Assembly: GCF_009829325.1 (NCBI RefSeq)
Contig: NZ_VUOS01000022.1
Coordinates: forward strand, 1 to 64,000
Direction of reading: 5' to 3'
DNA length: 64,000 nt
From: Nocardia sp. CY41
Lineage (GTDB): Bacteria > Actinomycetota > Actinomycetes > Mycobacteriales > Mycobacteriaceae
Part shown: in pieces, positions 26,888 to 35,829 of the stretch
Position numbering within the stretch: the stretch's first letter is position 1
Layout: each line of letters starts with the position of its first letter
Position numbers and translations under genes: made by a program
The notes under the pieces: model-generated
The model's database searches: none
Told to the model about the DNA's origin: nothing
What the model saw: the letters and a program-made list of their open reading frames with translations, nothing else

Positions 26888-27616
26888 TCAGGTGCCGAAC
26901 GATCGCAGCGAGCCGGTGTACGGCTTCGGCGGCGGCGCGGCGAATTCGCCCCGTCCGGACTTGCGCAGACCGAGCGTGAGCAGCGATTGGACGGTCAGGG
27001 TCGCCGCCGCCACACCGTCCACCACCGGCACGCCGACCTCGGCGCGCACCTGCGCGGCCAGATCGGTCATCCCCGCGCAGCCCAGAACGATGGCATCGGA
27101 CCGGTCCGCCTCGACCGCTTCCCTGCACGCTTCGGTGACGATCTTGCGCGCGTCCGGATCGCTGTCGAGGGCGAGCACGGGAATCTCACAGGCGTGGATA
27201 CCGCGGCAGAAGCGCCGCATCCCGTAGCGCTCCGCCAGATCGGCCGCCCGGCCGACGGTCCGGCCCAGGGTGGTGACCACGCTGAACCCACGACCGAGAT
27301 GAGCGGCCGCACGCATGGCGGCCTCGGCGATCCCGATCACCGGTCCCCCGGCCAGCTCGCGCGCGGCGTCGAGACCGGGGTCGCCGAAGCAGGCCAGCAC
27401 GTAGCCGTCGACCCCTTCGGCCTCCCCGCGCCGGATCGCGGCGAGCAGGCCGGGAACGCTGAGCGCTTCGTCGTAGTGACTTTCGATCGAGGCCGGTCCC
27501 ATCTCCGAGGTCACCGCGTCGAGCAGGGTGCCAGGACCAGCGACGGCCCTGGCAGACCGCTCGATCGTGTCGGTCATCGCCCGGGAGGTATTGGGGTTGA
27601 CCACGCGAATACGCAT
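26888..27616 (-). CDS. Asp/Glu/hydantoin racemase family protein
   Basis: 242 residues. The two catalytic cysteines of the family are present: Cys76 in VLACFGDPG and Cys180 in IVLGCAGM. The N-terminal VVNPNTS is typical of hydantoin/allantoin racemases. Its start overlaps the transporter stop by one base (TGATG), so uptake and racemisation are coupled. Likely handles hydantoin, allantoin or a related compound taken up by the NCS1 protein. Confidence 0.88.
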   Translation of the reverse strand: MRIRVVNPNTSRAMTDTIERSARAVAGPGTLLDAVTSEMGPASIESHYDEALSVPGLLAAIRRGEAEGVDGYVLACFGDPGLDAARELAGGPVIGIAEAAMRAAAHLGRGFSVVTTLGRTVGRAADLAERYGMRRFCRGIHACEIPVLALDSDPDARKIVTEACREAVEADRSDAIVLGCAGMTDLAAQVRAEVGVPVVDGVAAATLTVQSLLTLGLRKSGRGEFAAPPPKPYTGSLRSFGT

Positions 27617-29103
27617 CAGGCCGCGCTCTCCCGCACCGCCGGCCGGGTGCGCGTGGCCAGGACGTAGTAGGCCACGAAGCCGAGTCCGCAACCGACGAAC
27701 CAGCTGTACTGGGCCGCGGTGTACATACCGGTGACGTCCTTGGCCAGCACGGGGATCACCGCGACCAGCGCGCCGACGACCGTCGCGATCACCGCGGCCG
27801 GGTTGTATCCGCCGCGATACCAATAGCGCCCGCTGCTGGACATCGTGAACAGGTCGTCCACCACCACGCGTTGCTTGCGCACCAGGTAGTAATCGGCGAT
27901 GAGCACCCCGAACAGAGGGCCGATGAAGGCGCCGAGCACCTCCAGTGTGTAGTGGATGACCTCCGGGTTGTTGTAGAGATTCCACGGCGTGATCAGCACC
28001 GAGCCCACCGCGGCGATCATGCCGCCCGCGCGCCAGCTGACGCGCTGCGGATTCACGTGCGAGAAGTCGAAGGCCGGCGAGATGAAGTTCGCGACGATGT
28101 TGATGCCGATGGTGGCGACAGTGAAGGTCAGTGCGCCGAGCACGATCGCGAAGGTGCTGTCGATGCGCGCCACCGTGGCGACCGGGTCGGTGATCAGCTC
28201 GCCGTAGACCGGCACCGTCAGCGAGGCGGTGATCACCACCAGCAACGAGAACAGCAGGAAGTTCAGCGGGAGACCGAGCAGGTTGCCCCGGCGCACCACG
28301 GCGAAGGACTTGCCGTACCGGGAGAAGTCGCCGAAATTCAACATCGGCCCGGAGAAGTAGGAGACCACGAGCGCGATGGCGCCCAGCATCACCGGCACCG
28401 AGTCCCATCCGGTGTACCGCACCGCGCCCAGGTTCAGATCGATCGCGCCCCAGCCGGCCTTCGCGATCAGGTAACCGCACAACAGGAACATCACCACGTA
28501 CACCGCGGGCCCGCAGAAGTCGATGAACCGGCGAATGGACTCCATGCCCTGCCAGAAAACACAGGCCTGCACCACCCACAGCGTCAGATAGCTGCCCCAG
28601 CCGAGCAGCGACAGACCGAGGAACCCGTAGTCGCCTGCCACCGCGTAGGGCCCGAGGGACGGAAACAGCTTCACCAATACGACATCCAGTGCCGCCGAAG
28701 CGAGAAACGTCTGAATGCCGCACCAGGCCACCGCGATCAGCCCGCGGATGATCGCGGGGATATTGGCGCCGAGCACGCCGAACGCACTGCGGCAGATGAC
28801 CGGGTACGGCACGCCGGTCATCTGACTCGGCTTGGCGACCAGATTGCAGAAGAAATACACCAGGGTGATCCCGATCAGCAGGGCCACCAGTACCTGCCAG
28901 CTGGCCAAGCCGAGCGCGAACAAGCTGCCCGCGGTGACATAGCCACCGACGCTGTGCACGTCCGACATCCAGAACGCGAAGATGTTGTAAGAGCCCCAGT
29001 TCTGCTTGCGCAGCGGCGCGAGATCGTCGTTGGTCAGCCGTGGGTCGTAGCCGGCGGGGGCGATCCGCTCGGGAGCGGGTGCCGCGGCGATGGTTTCGGT
29101 CAT
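27616..29103 (-). CDS. NCS1-family transporter (hydantoin/allantoin/nucleobase type)
   Basis: 495 residues with about twelve membrane helices. Family landmarks include the N-terminal LRKQNWGSYNIFAFWMSDVHS, quoted in part as NWGSYNIFAFWMSDVHS, and GNLLGLPLNFLLF and SPAFDFSH further on. These resemble Mhp1/PucI proteins that import hydantoins or allantoin with sodium or protons. ATG at 29103 preceded by GGGA. The gene pairs with a racemase and follows a GntR regulator. Confidence 0.88.
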   Translation of the reverse strand: MTETIAAAPAPERIAPAGYDPRLTNDDLAPLRKQNWGSYNIFAFWMSDVHSVGGYVTAGSLFALGLASWQVLVALLIGITLVYFFCNLVAKPSQMTGVPYPVICRSAFGVLGANIPAIIRGLIAVAWCGIQTFLASAALDVVLVKLFPSLGPYAVAGDYGFLGLSLLGWGSYLTLWVVQACVFWQGMESIRRFIDFCGPAVYVVMFLLCGYLIAKAGWGAIDLNLGAVRYTGWDSVPVMLGAIALVVSYFSGPMLNFGDFSRYGKSFAVVRRGNLLGLPLNFLLFSLLVVITASLTVPVYGELITDPVATVARIDSTFAIVLGALTFTVATIGINIVANFISPAFDFSHVNPQRVSWRAGGMIAAVGSVLITPWNLYNNPEVIHYTLEVLGAFIGPLFGVLIADYYLVRKQRVVVDDLFTMSSSGRYWYRGGYNPAAVIATVVGALVAVIPVLAKDVTGMYTAAQYSWFVGCGLGFVAYYVLATRTRPAVRESAA

Positions 29104-29159
29104 GGTGTTTTCCCATCCGAAGGGTGAAACGGTGATCGAAACGACGGTAGGAATCTGCT

Positions 29160-29203
29160 ATTGCCCGTCCATTGCGCGGTTATTGCCCGGCTATTGCGCG
29201 GCA
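29160..29203 (-). repeat. Four phased 11-base direct repeats upstream of the NCS1 gene
   Basis: ATTGC followed by CCG or GCG recurs at 29160, 29171, 29182 and 29193, each exactly 11 bases apart, alternating ATTGCCCG and ATTGCGCG. The array lies 57-100 bases before the transporter start. The last unit contains the stop codon of the upstream GntR gene. The one-helical-turn phasing suggests a protein-binding array. Confidence 0.8.
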
Positions 29204-29913
29204 GATATATCTTCCGGCGCGAGCAGACCAGTATCGGTGGGCAAGGTCGCGATCACGGACTCCAGCCTGCGATGGTGATGTTCGGCGACGAGCAGCAGGC
29301 GCGCGACATCCCGGGCCAGGAACGCGTCCAGCATCAACGCGTGGTCGGTGTGCAGCCGCACTCGGTCGGCCCGGCCGATGTGCACCATCGACTGCACCGG
29401 CTCGGTGACGTTCCACGCCGCTTCGAGCATGTGCATCAGTCGAAACATGCGTGACGGCCGGGTCAGCGCCACATGGAAGGTGCGCGACCCACGGTGGTAG
29501 GCGGCCGGGTCGTCGTCGCGAATCGCCTGTTCCAGGGCCTCGTTCACATCCAGCAGTTCGGCGCGGTCGGCGGCGGAGTGGTTCATGGCGGCCGCGGCGA
29601 GCGAGGCCGTCTCCAAGGTCTGCCGCACGATGTACATCTCGCGCAACTCGGCGGCGGTCAGTTGCGCCACCGTGTACCCCGCGTGCGGCTCGTGGGTGAC
29701 CAGTCCCTCCCCGATCAGTGTCTTGAGCGCCTCGCGCACCGGAATATGGCTCACGCCGAACAGTTCCGCCACCTCGCGCAGCGGGATGACGGTGCGGGGC
29801 GGCACCGCCCCGTCGAGGATCACACGGCGCAGTTCGCCGAGGATGATCTGCGGGCGGCCGGGTGTGTCGACGACCAACCTCGCGAGCAGCGCCGAACGTC
29901 GTCTCGGGGGCAT
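29191..29913 (-). CDS. GntR-family regulator (FCD/FadR subfamily)
   Basis: 240 residues. Winged helix at about 20-80 (PLREVAELFGVSHIPVREALKTL shown by PLREVAELFGV and PVREALKTL). The all-helical FCD ligand domain at about 90-230 has the metal-binding-type histidines in FHVAL and HTDHALMLDAF. Likely controls the transporter/racemase genes downstream. ATG at 29913 is preceded by TAGCGT and six bases, suggesting a leaderless message. Confidence 0.9.
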   Translation of the reverse strand: MPPRRRSALLARLVVDTPGRPQIILGELRRVILDGAVPPRTVIPLREVAELFGVSHIPVREALKTLIGEGLVTHEPHAGYTVAQLTAAELREMYIVRQTLETASLAAAAMNHSAADRAELLDVNEALEQAIRDDDPAAYHRGSRTFHVALTRPSRMFRLMHMLEAAWNVTEPVQSMVHIGRADRVRLHTDHALMLDAFLARDVARLLLVAEHHHRRLESVIATLPTDTGLLAPEDISAAQ

Positions 29914-29915
29914 GA

Positions 29916-29939
29916 CAACACGCTAGGGGCAGCGTGTTG
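29916..29939 (-). promoter_or_regulatory. GntR autoregulatory operator (perfect palindrome)
   Basis: CAACACGCT (29916-29924) and AGCGTGTTG (29931-29939) form a perfect 9-bp inverted repeat with a 6-base centre, ending 3 bases before the gntR start codon. It overlaps the presumed -10 TAGCGT. Almost certainly an operator; the GntR protein is the likely ligand. Confidence 0.75.
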
Positions 29940-30024
29940 CGTTCCCGGTCACCCGTGTGACGGTCAGGAAACGTCTTCTCACAGTACCGACCGGTCGCGT
30001 GGTGGGTGCGAGTCCCGGCCACCG

Positions 30025-30043
30025 GTCTCGAGCGAAACGAGAC
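30025..30043 (+). promoter_or_regulatory. Inverted repeat before the serine hydrolase gene
   Basis: GTCTCG (30025-30030) and CGAGAC (30038-30043) with a 7-base centre lie just upstream of a -10-like TAGCAT (30047-30052). The start codon is 49 bases further on. Candidate operator; the binding protein is unknown. Confidence 0.4.
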
Positions 30044-30100
30044 ACCTAGCATGGGGTTGTTCGCGACGCCGCAGGCGCTGAAAGACAGGCACAGGTTCCG

Positions 30101-31270
30101 ATGACAGTTTCGGCAGGACAGTTCGTGGATCGCCGTTTCGCGCGCCTGGTGGCGGAGTTCGACCGGCTGTTCCGGCGTCCGTCCGACGGCGGCGGCGCGC
30201 TGGCGGTCTACCTGCACGGCGAGCCGGTGGTCGACGTCTGGGCCGGATACGCGCACCCCGACGTCCCGTGGGCGCACGACACGATCGCGATGGCCTACTC
30301 CACCGGCAAGGGGATCGCCAGCACGCTGGTGCATCGTTTGGCCGAGCGCGGCCTGATCGACTACGACGAGCCGGTCGCGACGTACTGGCCGGAGTTCGCG
30401 GCAGCGGGCAAGGAACGCATCAGCGTGCGGGCGATGCTGACCCACCGGGCCGGGCTGCACCGCCTGCGCGGGCTGCTGCCCGGCCCCGTCGAGCGATTCT
30501 TCGACGACGCCGCGGTCACCGCGGCGCTCGCGGCCGCCGCGCCCGATCCACGGCACAAGGTGACCAGCGGCTACCACGGCATCACCTACGGGCACCTCAC
30601 CGCCGAACTGGTGCGGCGGGTGACCGGAGCGGAATTCACCGACGTGCTGCGCACCGAGATCGCGGAACCGCTCGCGGCCGAGGACCTCTGGTTCCGGGTC
30701 CCGGCGTCCGAGCGCAGGCGTATCGCCACCAATTTCCCGCGCCTGACGGTCGCGGGCATGAGCTGGGAGCGTAGCTCGCGGCTGCTCGCCCGGACCCGTT
30801 TCGCGGCCGCCGCCGACACCACCCCGGTGGGATTCGCCGAGCTGGTGGCCGATCCACGCCTGTACGACTCGGTGATGCCCGGCCTCAACGGCGTCTTCTC
30901 CGCCCGCGCGCTGGCCCGCGTGTACGGCGCGCTCGCCAACGGCGGGCAGCTGGACGGCCACCGGCTGCTGAGCCCGGACACCATCGAGCAGATGACCCGG
31001 CGGCAGGTGTTCACCCCGGACTACGTGCTGGCCTTCCGCATCCCTTGGGCCCTCGGTTACCACGGCGTGCCGATGAAGCCGTCCAAGGCCGAACCGGTCT
31101 CGGCCTTCGGCCATTTCGGCCTCGGCGGCTCCGGCGGTTTCGCCGACCCGGTGACCGGGATGTCGCTCGGCTTCGTCACCAATCGCCTCGGCAGCAGGAT
31201 CACACCGCTCGGTGACGCACGCCTGGCCCGGTTGGGCGCGCTGGCTCACAACCTCGCCAGAGCGGCCTGA
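30101..31270 (+). CDS. Serine hydrolase of the beta-lactamase (class C)/esterase family
   Basis: 389 residues. The catalytic SxxK motif is STGK at 67-70, and the tyrosine motif is in GYHGITYGH (157-165). HFGLGGSGGF near the C-terminus takes the place of the KTG box, as in EstB-type esterases. No signal peptide, so it acts in the cytoplasm, probably as an esterase or peptidase rather than as a resistance enzyme. Confidence 0.87.
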   Translation: MTVSAGQFVDRRFARLVAEFDRLFRRPSDGGGALAVYLHGEPVVDVWAGYAHPDVPWAHDTIAMAYSTGKGIASTLVHRLAERGLIDYDEPVATYWPEFAAAGKERISVRAMLTHRAGLHRLRGLLPGPVERFFDDAAVTAALAAAAPDPRHKVTSGYHGITYGHLTAELVRRVTGAEFTDVLRTEIAEPLAAEDLWFRVPASERRRIATNFPRLTVAGMSWERSSRLLARTRFAAAADTTPVGFAELVADPRLYDSVMPGLNGVFSARALARVYGALANGGQLDGHRLLSPDTIEQMTRRQVFTPDYVLAFRIPWALGYHGVPMKPSKAEPVSAFGHFGLGGSGGFADPVTGMSLGFVTNRLGSRITPLGDARLARLGALAHNLARAA

Positions 31271-31300
31271 CCTCGCCCGCCCGAGTGGCAGCATGGCGGT

Positions 31301-32521
31301 ATGGAATCGGTCGATATGGCCCGGATCGAGGCGGCCGGGCGGCTACTCGCCCCCGTGATCCGGCGCACGCCGCTGCTGGCCTCGCGAGTGCTGTCCGAAC
31401 GCGTGGGCGCCGAGGTGTGGCTGAAGTGCGAGAACTTGCAGCGCACCGGTTCGTTCAAGCCGCGCGGCGCCTACAACCGGATCGCGAATCTGCCGCGGGA
31501 GGCGCGCGAGCGCGGCGTCGTGGCCGCGAGCGCCGGTAACCATGCGCAGGGCGTGGCGTGGTCGGCGTCGTCGCTCGGCATCGCGTCGACGGTGTTCATG
31601 CCGGTCGGGGCGTCGCTGCCGAAACTGATGGCGACCAAGGCGTACGGCGCGCAGGTCCGCCAGGTCGGCGAGACCATCGACGAATCACTGGACGCCGCTC
31701 TGGATTTCGCCGACCGGTCCGGCGCGACGCTGATCCACCCGTTCGACCATCCCGATATCGTGGCCGGTCAGGCCACCGTCGGCACGGAGATCGCAGAGCA
31801 GTTGCCCGAGGTGGGCACGGTGCTCGTGCCCACCGGCGGCGGCGGCCTGTTGGCCGGAGTCGCGGTCGCGCTGCGGCAGCTGGCGCCGGACGTGCGCGTC
31901 ATCGGGGTGCAAGCGGCCGAAGCCGCCGCCTGGCCGGACTCGCTGGCGGCGGGCCGCCCGGTGCGGGTCGAGCGGATGGCGACGATGGCCGACGGCATCG
32001 CGGTCGGGCGTCCCGGTACCGTGCCGTTCGATCATGTGGCGCAGCATGTTTCGCGCATCGTCACGGTGGACGAGGAAGCGCTGTCGCAGGCGTTGCTGCT
32101 GTGCCTGGAACGCGCGAAACTGATCGTCGAGCCGGCGGGCGCCGCCGCGGTTGCCGCCCTGACCAGTCACGCGCCGGAGGAACTCGGCTTGCGCGGGCCG
32201 GTCTGCGCGATCCTGTCCGGCGGCAACATCGACCCGCTGCTGCTGACCCGGGTGATCGGGCACGGCCTGAGCGCGGCAGGCCGATATCTGGCCGTGCGGG
32301 TGACCATTTCCGATCGTCCCGGAGCGCTGGGGTCGCTGCTCGCGGTGATCGGGAAGACGAGCGCCAGTGTGGTCGACGTGGCACATTCGCGGACCGGGAC
32401 CTGGCTGGCGGTCGACGAGGTCGAGGTGGCCCTCACCCTGGAGACACGAGGCCGCGACCATCGCGACGACGTGCTCACCGCTCTCACGAACGCGGGATAC
32501 GCGGTCCGCGTCTCGGATTGA
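31301..32521 (+). CDS. ilvA: Threonine ammonia-lyase with C-terminal ACT domain
   Basis: Converts threonine to 2-oxobutyrate and ammonia with PLP. 406 residues. PLP lysine Lys53 is in SFKPRGA. The phosphate loop is PTGGGGLLAG near 180, and the cofactor ring serine is in ILSGGNIDP. The single ACT domain (about 325-406, starting LAVRVTISDRPGALGSLL) is the layout of short, catabolic-type dehydratases, so tdcB would be an equally fair symbol. Start ATG 31301. Confidence 0.88.
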   Translation: MESVDMARIEAAGRLLAPVIRRTPLLASRVLSERVGAEVWLKCENLQRTGSFKPRGAYNRIANLPREARERGVVAASAGNHAQGVAWSASSLGIASTVFMPVGASLPKLMATKAYGAQVRQVGETIDESLDAALDFADRSGATLIHPFDHPDIVAGQATVGTEIAEQLPEVGTVLVPTGGGGLLAGVAVALRQLAPDVRVIGVQAAEAAAWPDSLAAGRPVRVERMATMADGIAVGRPGTVPFDHVAQHVSRIVTVDEEALSQALLLCLERAKLIVEPAGAAAVAALTSHAPEELGLRGPVCAILSGGNIDPLLLTRVIGHGLSAAGRYLAVRVTISDRPGALGSLLAVIGKTSASVVDVAHSRTGTWLAVDEVEVALTLETRGRDHRDDVLTALTNAGYAVRVSD

Positions 32522-32541
32522 CCGGACGTCCCTATCACACC

Positions 32542-32568
32542 TTCCTCGAGTGGCACACCACCGAGGAA
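32542..32568. terminator. Bidirectional hairpin between ilvA and the SMR gene
   Basis: TTCCTCGAGTGG (32542-32553) pairs with CCACCGAGGAA (32558-32568), leaving one bulged A and a CACA loop. It sits in the 97-base gap between convergent genes, 21 bases after the ilvA stop, and can serve both. Confidence 0.7.
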
Positions 32569-32618
32569 CCTACTCGCGAAATGCCGCGACCATGTGCCGC
32601 TCGTGCGCGTGGGAGGGG

Positions 32619-32942
32619 TTAGCGTGCGCCGCCGAGTTCCAGGGCGAGTACGCCGAGGATCACGAGCGCGATGCCGCCGACCTGGACGACGGTGAGCCGC
32701 TCCTCGAGGAACAGGACGCCTATCACCGCGATCGCGGCGACGCCGACCGCCGACCAGATGCCGTAGGCCACTCCGATCGGCATGCCCCGCTTCAACGCCT
32801 GGGCCAGGAAGAAGAACGCCGCGCAATAGCCGACAACCACCACGACGGAAGGGACGACCTTGGCGAATCCGTCCGACAGTTTCAGCGAAACGGTGGCGGT
32901 CACCTCGGAAGCGATGGCCAAAGCGAGCAGGAGCAAGGTCAT
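32619..32942 (-). CDS. Small multidrug resistance (SMR) exporter
   Basis: 107 residues and four membrane helices. The essential glutamate is Glu13 in the first helix (ALAIASEVTATVSLK, residues 7-21). GIWSAVGVAAIAVIG and the final GxxLALxxxG-like packing helix are typical. Works as a dual-topology dimer exchanging protons for cationic compounds. Start ATG 32942. Divergent from the P450 gene with a 122-base gap. Confidence 0.92.
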   Translation of the reverse strand: MTLLLLALAIASEVTATVSLKLSDGFAKVVPSVVVVVGYCAAFFFLAQALKRGMPIGVAYGIWSAVGVAAIAVIGVLFLEERLTVVQVGGIALVILGVLALELGGAR

Positions 32943-33064
32943 TTTCGCAGCGTAGCCACAGCCGCGCGAGCGCACACCGGTCGGCGATCGCCTTCCCGAC
33001 CGCTCCCCAGCACCGGGAATCCACGGCACGGCGACCACGGCCGACGCGTCGATACCATCGCGCC

Positions 33065-34327
33065 ATGCGTTGCTCGGCCGTTGCGGTAACCGATTTTCCC
33101 TTCGATGAGGTGACGTGCAACGAGTTGCCGTACGCCGAGCGCGATGAGCGGTATCGGCGGTTGCACGAGTGGCCGGAGCCGAGCTATGCGCACCGCTGCG
33201 GGCTGCGCATGATCTGGAAGTACGCCGACGTGCGTGAGGTGCTGGACGCGACGACGCCCGGCATTTCCAATACGAATTCGCTGGACCCGCTGGTCGGTTA
33301 CGCGCGTATCGCGGCGACACCGCGAGCCATACCGCATTTCGTTCGGCATCTGGTTCCGCCACCCGCGAAGGCCACCGCCAACCTCGCCGACGATCGGCTG
33401 CACAAGCGCGTGTGGAACACCATGGCCGGGCCGGAGGGGCACTTCACGATTTCCGCGGCGGATCGGCCCGCTCGGGCCGCGCAGATGGCCGAGCACTTCC
33501 ACGAGGCGGTGCGAGACGCGGGATTCCGCGCCGGGTCGCCGTTGGACGTGACCGCCCTCGCCATCGGCTACGCCGCCCGGACCGTCGGCGCGGCGGTCGG
33601 CCTGCCCGCGGCGGACTGGCCGCACGTGGCCGCGTGGAGCGGAGCGCAATCGGGACTGCTCGGACGGGTGATGCGTGGACGCGAACTGGCCGACGCGGTG
33701 AGCGCGCTGGGGTGGTTGTTCACGGTCAGCGGCAGAGCGGTGCGGGAAGGCCGGGGCAGCGAGGCGGCCGGGTTCGCGCGCAAGCTCCGCGACGCCGGGC
33801 TCTCCCATCGGATCGCGGTGTCGGCCATGGCGAATTCCCTCGCCGCCGGGGTGCACACGGTGAGCGGCAGCATCCAGCAAGGCGTCCAGCGGTTGCTCGC
33901 CGATCCGGACCGGAACTGGTGGAACCTCCTGACCGAACCGGAGGGCGGGACACGGGTCGCCGCGAAAATCCTGCAACTGGATCCCGGGCTGGTGGCATGG
34001 AAGCGCCGAGCCAGGACGCCGGTCGTGCTCTCCAGTGGCACGCGGCTGCCCGCCGGACCGCTGCTCGTGCTGTTCGCCGCGGCCAACCGCGATCCGGAAG
34101 TCTTCCCCGACTGCCTGGCGCTGGACGGGACCGGCAAGTTGCCGTTGACCTTCGGCTTCGGCAGGCACGTCTGCCCCGGCAAGAGCATGGCCACGCTGGC
34201 CGTCGAGGTATTCCTCCGGCAGTTGCGCGAGCTGGCGCCGGAGGCCGAAGCGGTGCCGGAGGCCGATGGCACCCGGCGCCGCAGCGATCTGCTGTTCAGC
34301 GGCGCCGACATCACCATCGTCGGCTAG
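33065..34327 (+). CDS. Atypical cytochrome P450 lacking the ExxR motif
   Basis: 420 residues. The heme-binding loop FGFGRHVCPGK (363-373) with Cys370 is intact. However, the K-helix ExxR is replaced by KILQ (301-304) in KILQLDPG. The meander arginine is not apparent (VFPDCLALDG), and the I-helix AGxxT acid is a histidine (AGVHT, 261-265). P450s without ExxR are known, for example CYP157 of Streptomyces. Function may differ from ordinary monooxygenation. No ferredoxin gene is nearby. ATG start at 33065. Confidence 0.88.
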   Translation: MRCSAVAVTDFPFDEVTCNELPYAERDERYRRLHEWPEPSYAHRCGLRMIWKYADVREVLDATTPGISNTNSLDPLVGYARIAATPRAIPHFVRHLVPPPAKATANLADDRLHKRVWNTMAGPEGHFTISAADRPARAAQMAEHFHEAVRDAGFRAGSPLDVTALAIGYAARTVGAAVGLPAADWPHVAAWSGAQSGLLGRVMRGRELADAVSALGWLFTVSGRAVREGRGSEAAGFARKLRDAGLSHRIAVSAMANSLAAGVHTVSGSIQQGVQRLLADPDRNWWNLLTEPEGGTRVAAKILQLDPGLVAWKRRARTPVVLSSGTRLPAGPLLVLFAAANRDPEVFPDCLALDGTGKLPLTFGFGRHVCPGKSMATLAVEVFLRQLRELAPEAEAVPEADGTRRRSDLLFSGADITIVG

Positions 34328-34363
34328 GCCGACCCGTTCTCGGCAGCGGTCACCGAAACGGCT

Positions 34364-35773
34364 TCAGTCCAGCCATGCCCGCGCCGCGGCCGCCGCCTCG
34401 CGCACCTCCGCCAGCTGCGCCGCGACCTGAACACCGGCCGTACCGCCCCGGGCATCCCGGGACGCGATGGACCCTTGCACGGTGAGCACCTCGCGTACCT
34501 TCCCGGTCAGCGCCGGGTCGACGGCGGCGAACTCCTCGTCGGTGAGTTCGTCCAAGCCGACGCCGCGAGATTCCGCGACGCGCACGCACGCACCCGCCGC
34601 CTCGTGCGCGACCCGGAACGGAACACCCTGGCGGACCAGCCATTCGGCGATGTCGGTGGCCAGCGTGAAGCCGGCGGGCGCGAGTTCGGCCATGCGATCG
34701 GTGTGGAAAGTCAGGGTCGAGACCAGGCCGGCGATGGCCGGGAGCAGCAGTTCGAGTTGCGCGACCGAGTCGAACAGCGGCTCCTTGTCCTCCTGCAGGT
34801 CACGGTTGTAGGCCAGGGGTTGCGCCTTGAGCGTGGCCAGCAGCCCGGTGAGGTTGCCGATCAGCCGGCCCGCCTTGCCGCGAGTCAGCTCGGACACGTC
34901 CGGGTTCTTCTTCTGCGGCATGATCGACGACCCCGTCGACCAGGCGTCCGCCAGGGTGACGTAACCGAACTCCGGTGTGCTCCAGAGAATGACTTCCTCG
35001 GCCATCCGGCTCAGGTCGACGCCGATCATGGCGAGCACGAACGCGGCCTCGGCGGCGAAATCCCGCGCCGAGGTGGCGTCGATCGAGTTGGCGGCCGCCG
35101 AGTCGAAATCCAGCTCCGCCGCGATCGCCTCCGGGTCGAGTCCGAGCGAGGAACCCGCCAGCGCACCGGAACCGTAGGGCGACACCGCCGCGCGGCGATC
35201 GAAATCGCGCAGCCGGTCCAGGTCGCGCAGCAGCGGGTGAGCGTGCGCGAGCAGATGATGGGCCAGCAGCACCGGCTGCGCCGCCTGCAAGTGGGTCTTG
35301 CCCGGCATGACCGCGTCCGGATGCGCGGCGGCCTGCTCCACCAGCGCGTCGACCACCGCGAGCACGCCCGCGGCCACCCGGCGCACGCCGTCACGCAGCC
35401 ACATCCGGAACAGCGTCGCGACCTGGTCGTTGCGCGAACGCCCCGCCCGCAACCGGCCACCGAGCTCCGGGCCGACCTGTTCGATCAGGCCGCGTTCCAG
35501 CGCGCCGTGCACGTCCTCGTCGGAGTCGGCGGGACCGAACGCGCCGGATGCGACGTCCGCCGCGAGGCGATCCAGGCCGTCCAGCATGCCGGACAGATCG
35601 GCGTCGGACAGCAGCCCCGCTTTGTGCAGCACCCGTGCGTGCGCCTTCGAGGCGCGGATGTCGTAGGGAGCCAGCGCCCAATCGAAGTGGGTCGACTTGC
35701 TCAGCGCGGCCATGGCCTCGGCCGGGCCGGAGGCGAATCGCCCGCCCCAGAGCGCACCTTGGTTCGTGCTCAT
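34364..35773 (-). CDS. argH: Argininosuccinate lyase
   Basis: Last step of arginine synthesis: argininosuccinate to arginine and fumarate. 469 residues of the fumarase/aspartase superfamily. Signature GSSIMPQKKNP near 278-288, with SRNDQVAT near 112. The start ATG at 35773 follows GGAGAGGCGG. Separated from argG by 483 bases, so it may have its own promoter. Confidence 0.97.
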   Translation of the reverse strand: MSTNQGALWGGRFASGPAEAMAALSKSTHFDWALAPYDIRASKAHARVLHKAGLLSDADLSGMLDGLDRLAADVASGAFGPADSDEDVHGALERGLIEQVGPELGGRLRAGRSRNDQVATLFRMWLRDGVRRVAAGVLAVVDALVEQAAAHPDAVMPGKTHLQAAQPVLLAHHLLAHAHPLLRDLDRLRDFDRRAAVSPYGSGALAGSSLGLDPEAIAAELDFDSAAANSIDATSARDFAAEAAFVLAMIGVDLSRMAEEVILWSTPEFGYVTLADAWSTGSSIMPQKKNPDVSELTRGKAGRLIGNLTGLLATLKAQPLAYNRDLQEDKEPLFDSVAQLELLLPAIAGLVSTLTFHTDRMAELAPAGFTLATDIAEWLVRQGVPFRVAHEAAGACVRVAESRGVGLDELTDEEFAAVDPALTGKVREVLTVQGSIASRDARGGTAGVQVAAQLAEVREAAAAARAWLD

Positions 35774-35780
35774 GCTGTTC

Positions 35781-35827
35781 CGCCTCTCCGGGTATTCAGG
35801 CTCCCCCGCCTCTCCGGGCCTTCAGGC
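35781..35827 (-). repeat. Duplicated ribosome-binding-site block before argH
   Basis: A 21-base block (35781-35801) recurs with two changes at 35807-35827, a 26-base period. On the minus strand each copy contains CCGGAGAGGCG, so the argH Shine-Dalgarno is duplicated. The nearer copy has correct spacing to the start codon. Confidence 0.7.
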
Positions 35828-35829
35828 CA

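Noticed and set aside
27617..29116. Long minus-strand frame upstream of and continuous with the Asp/Glu racemase
   Set aside because: It runs antiparallel in register to the NCS1 gene and has shadow composition; the ATG at 27616 begins the conserved VVNPNTS.
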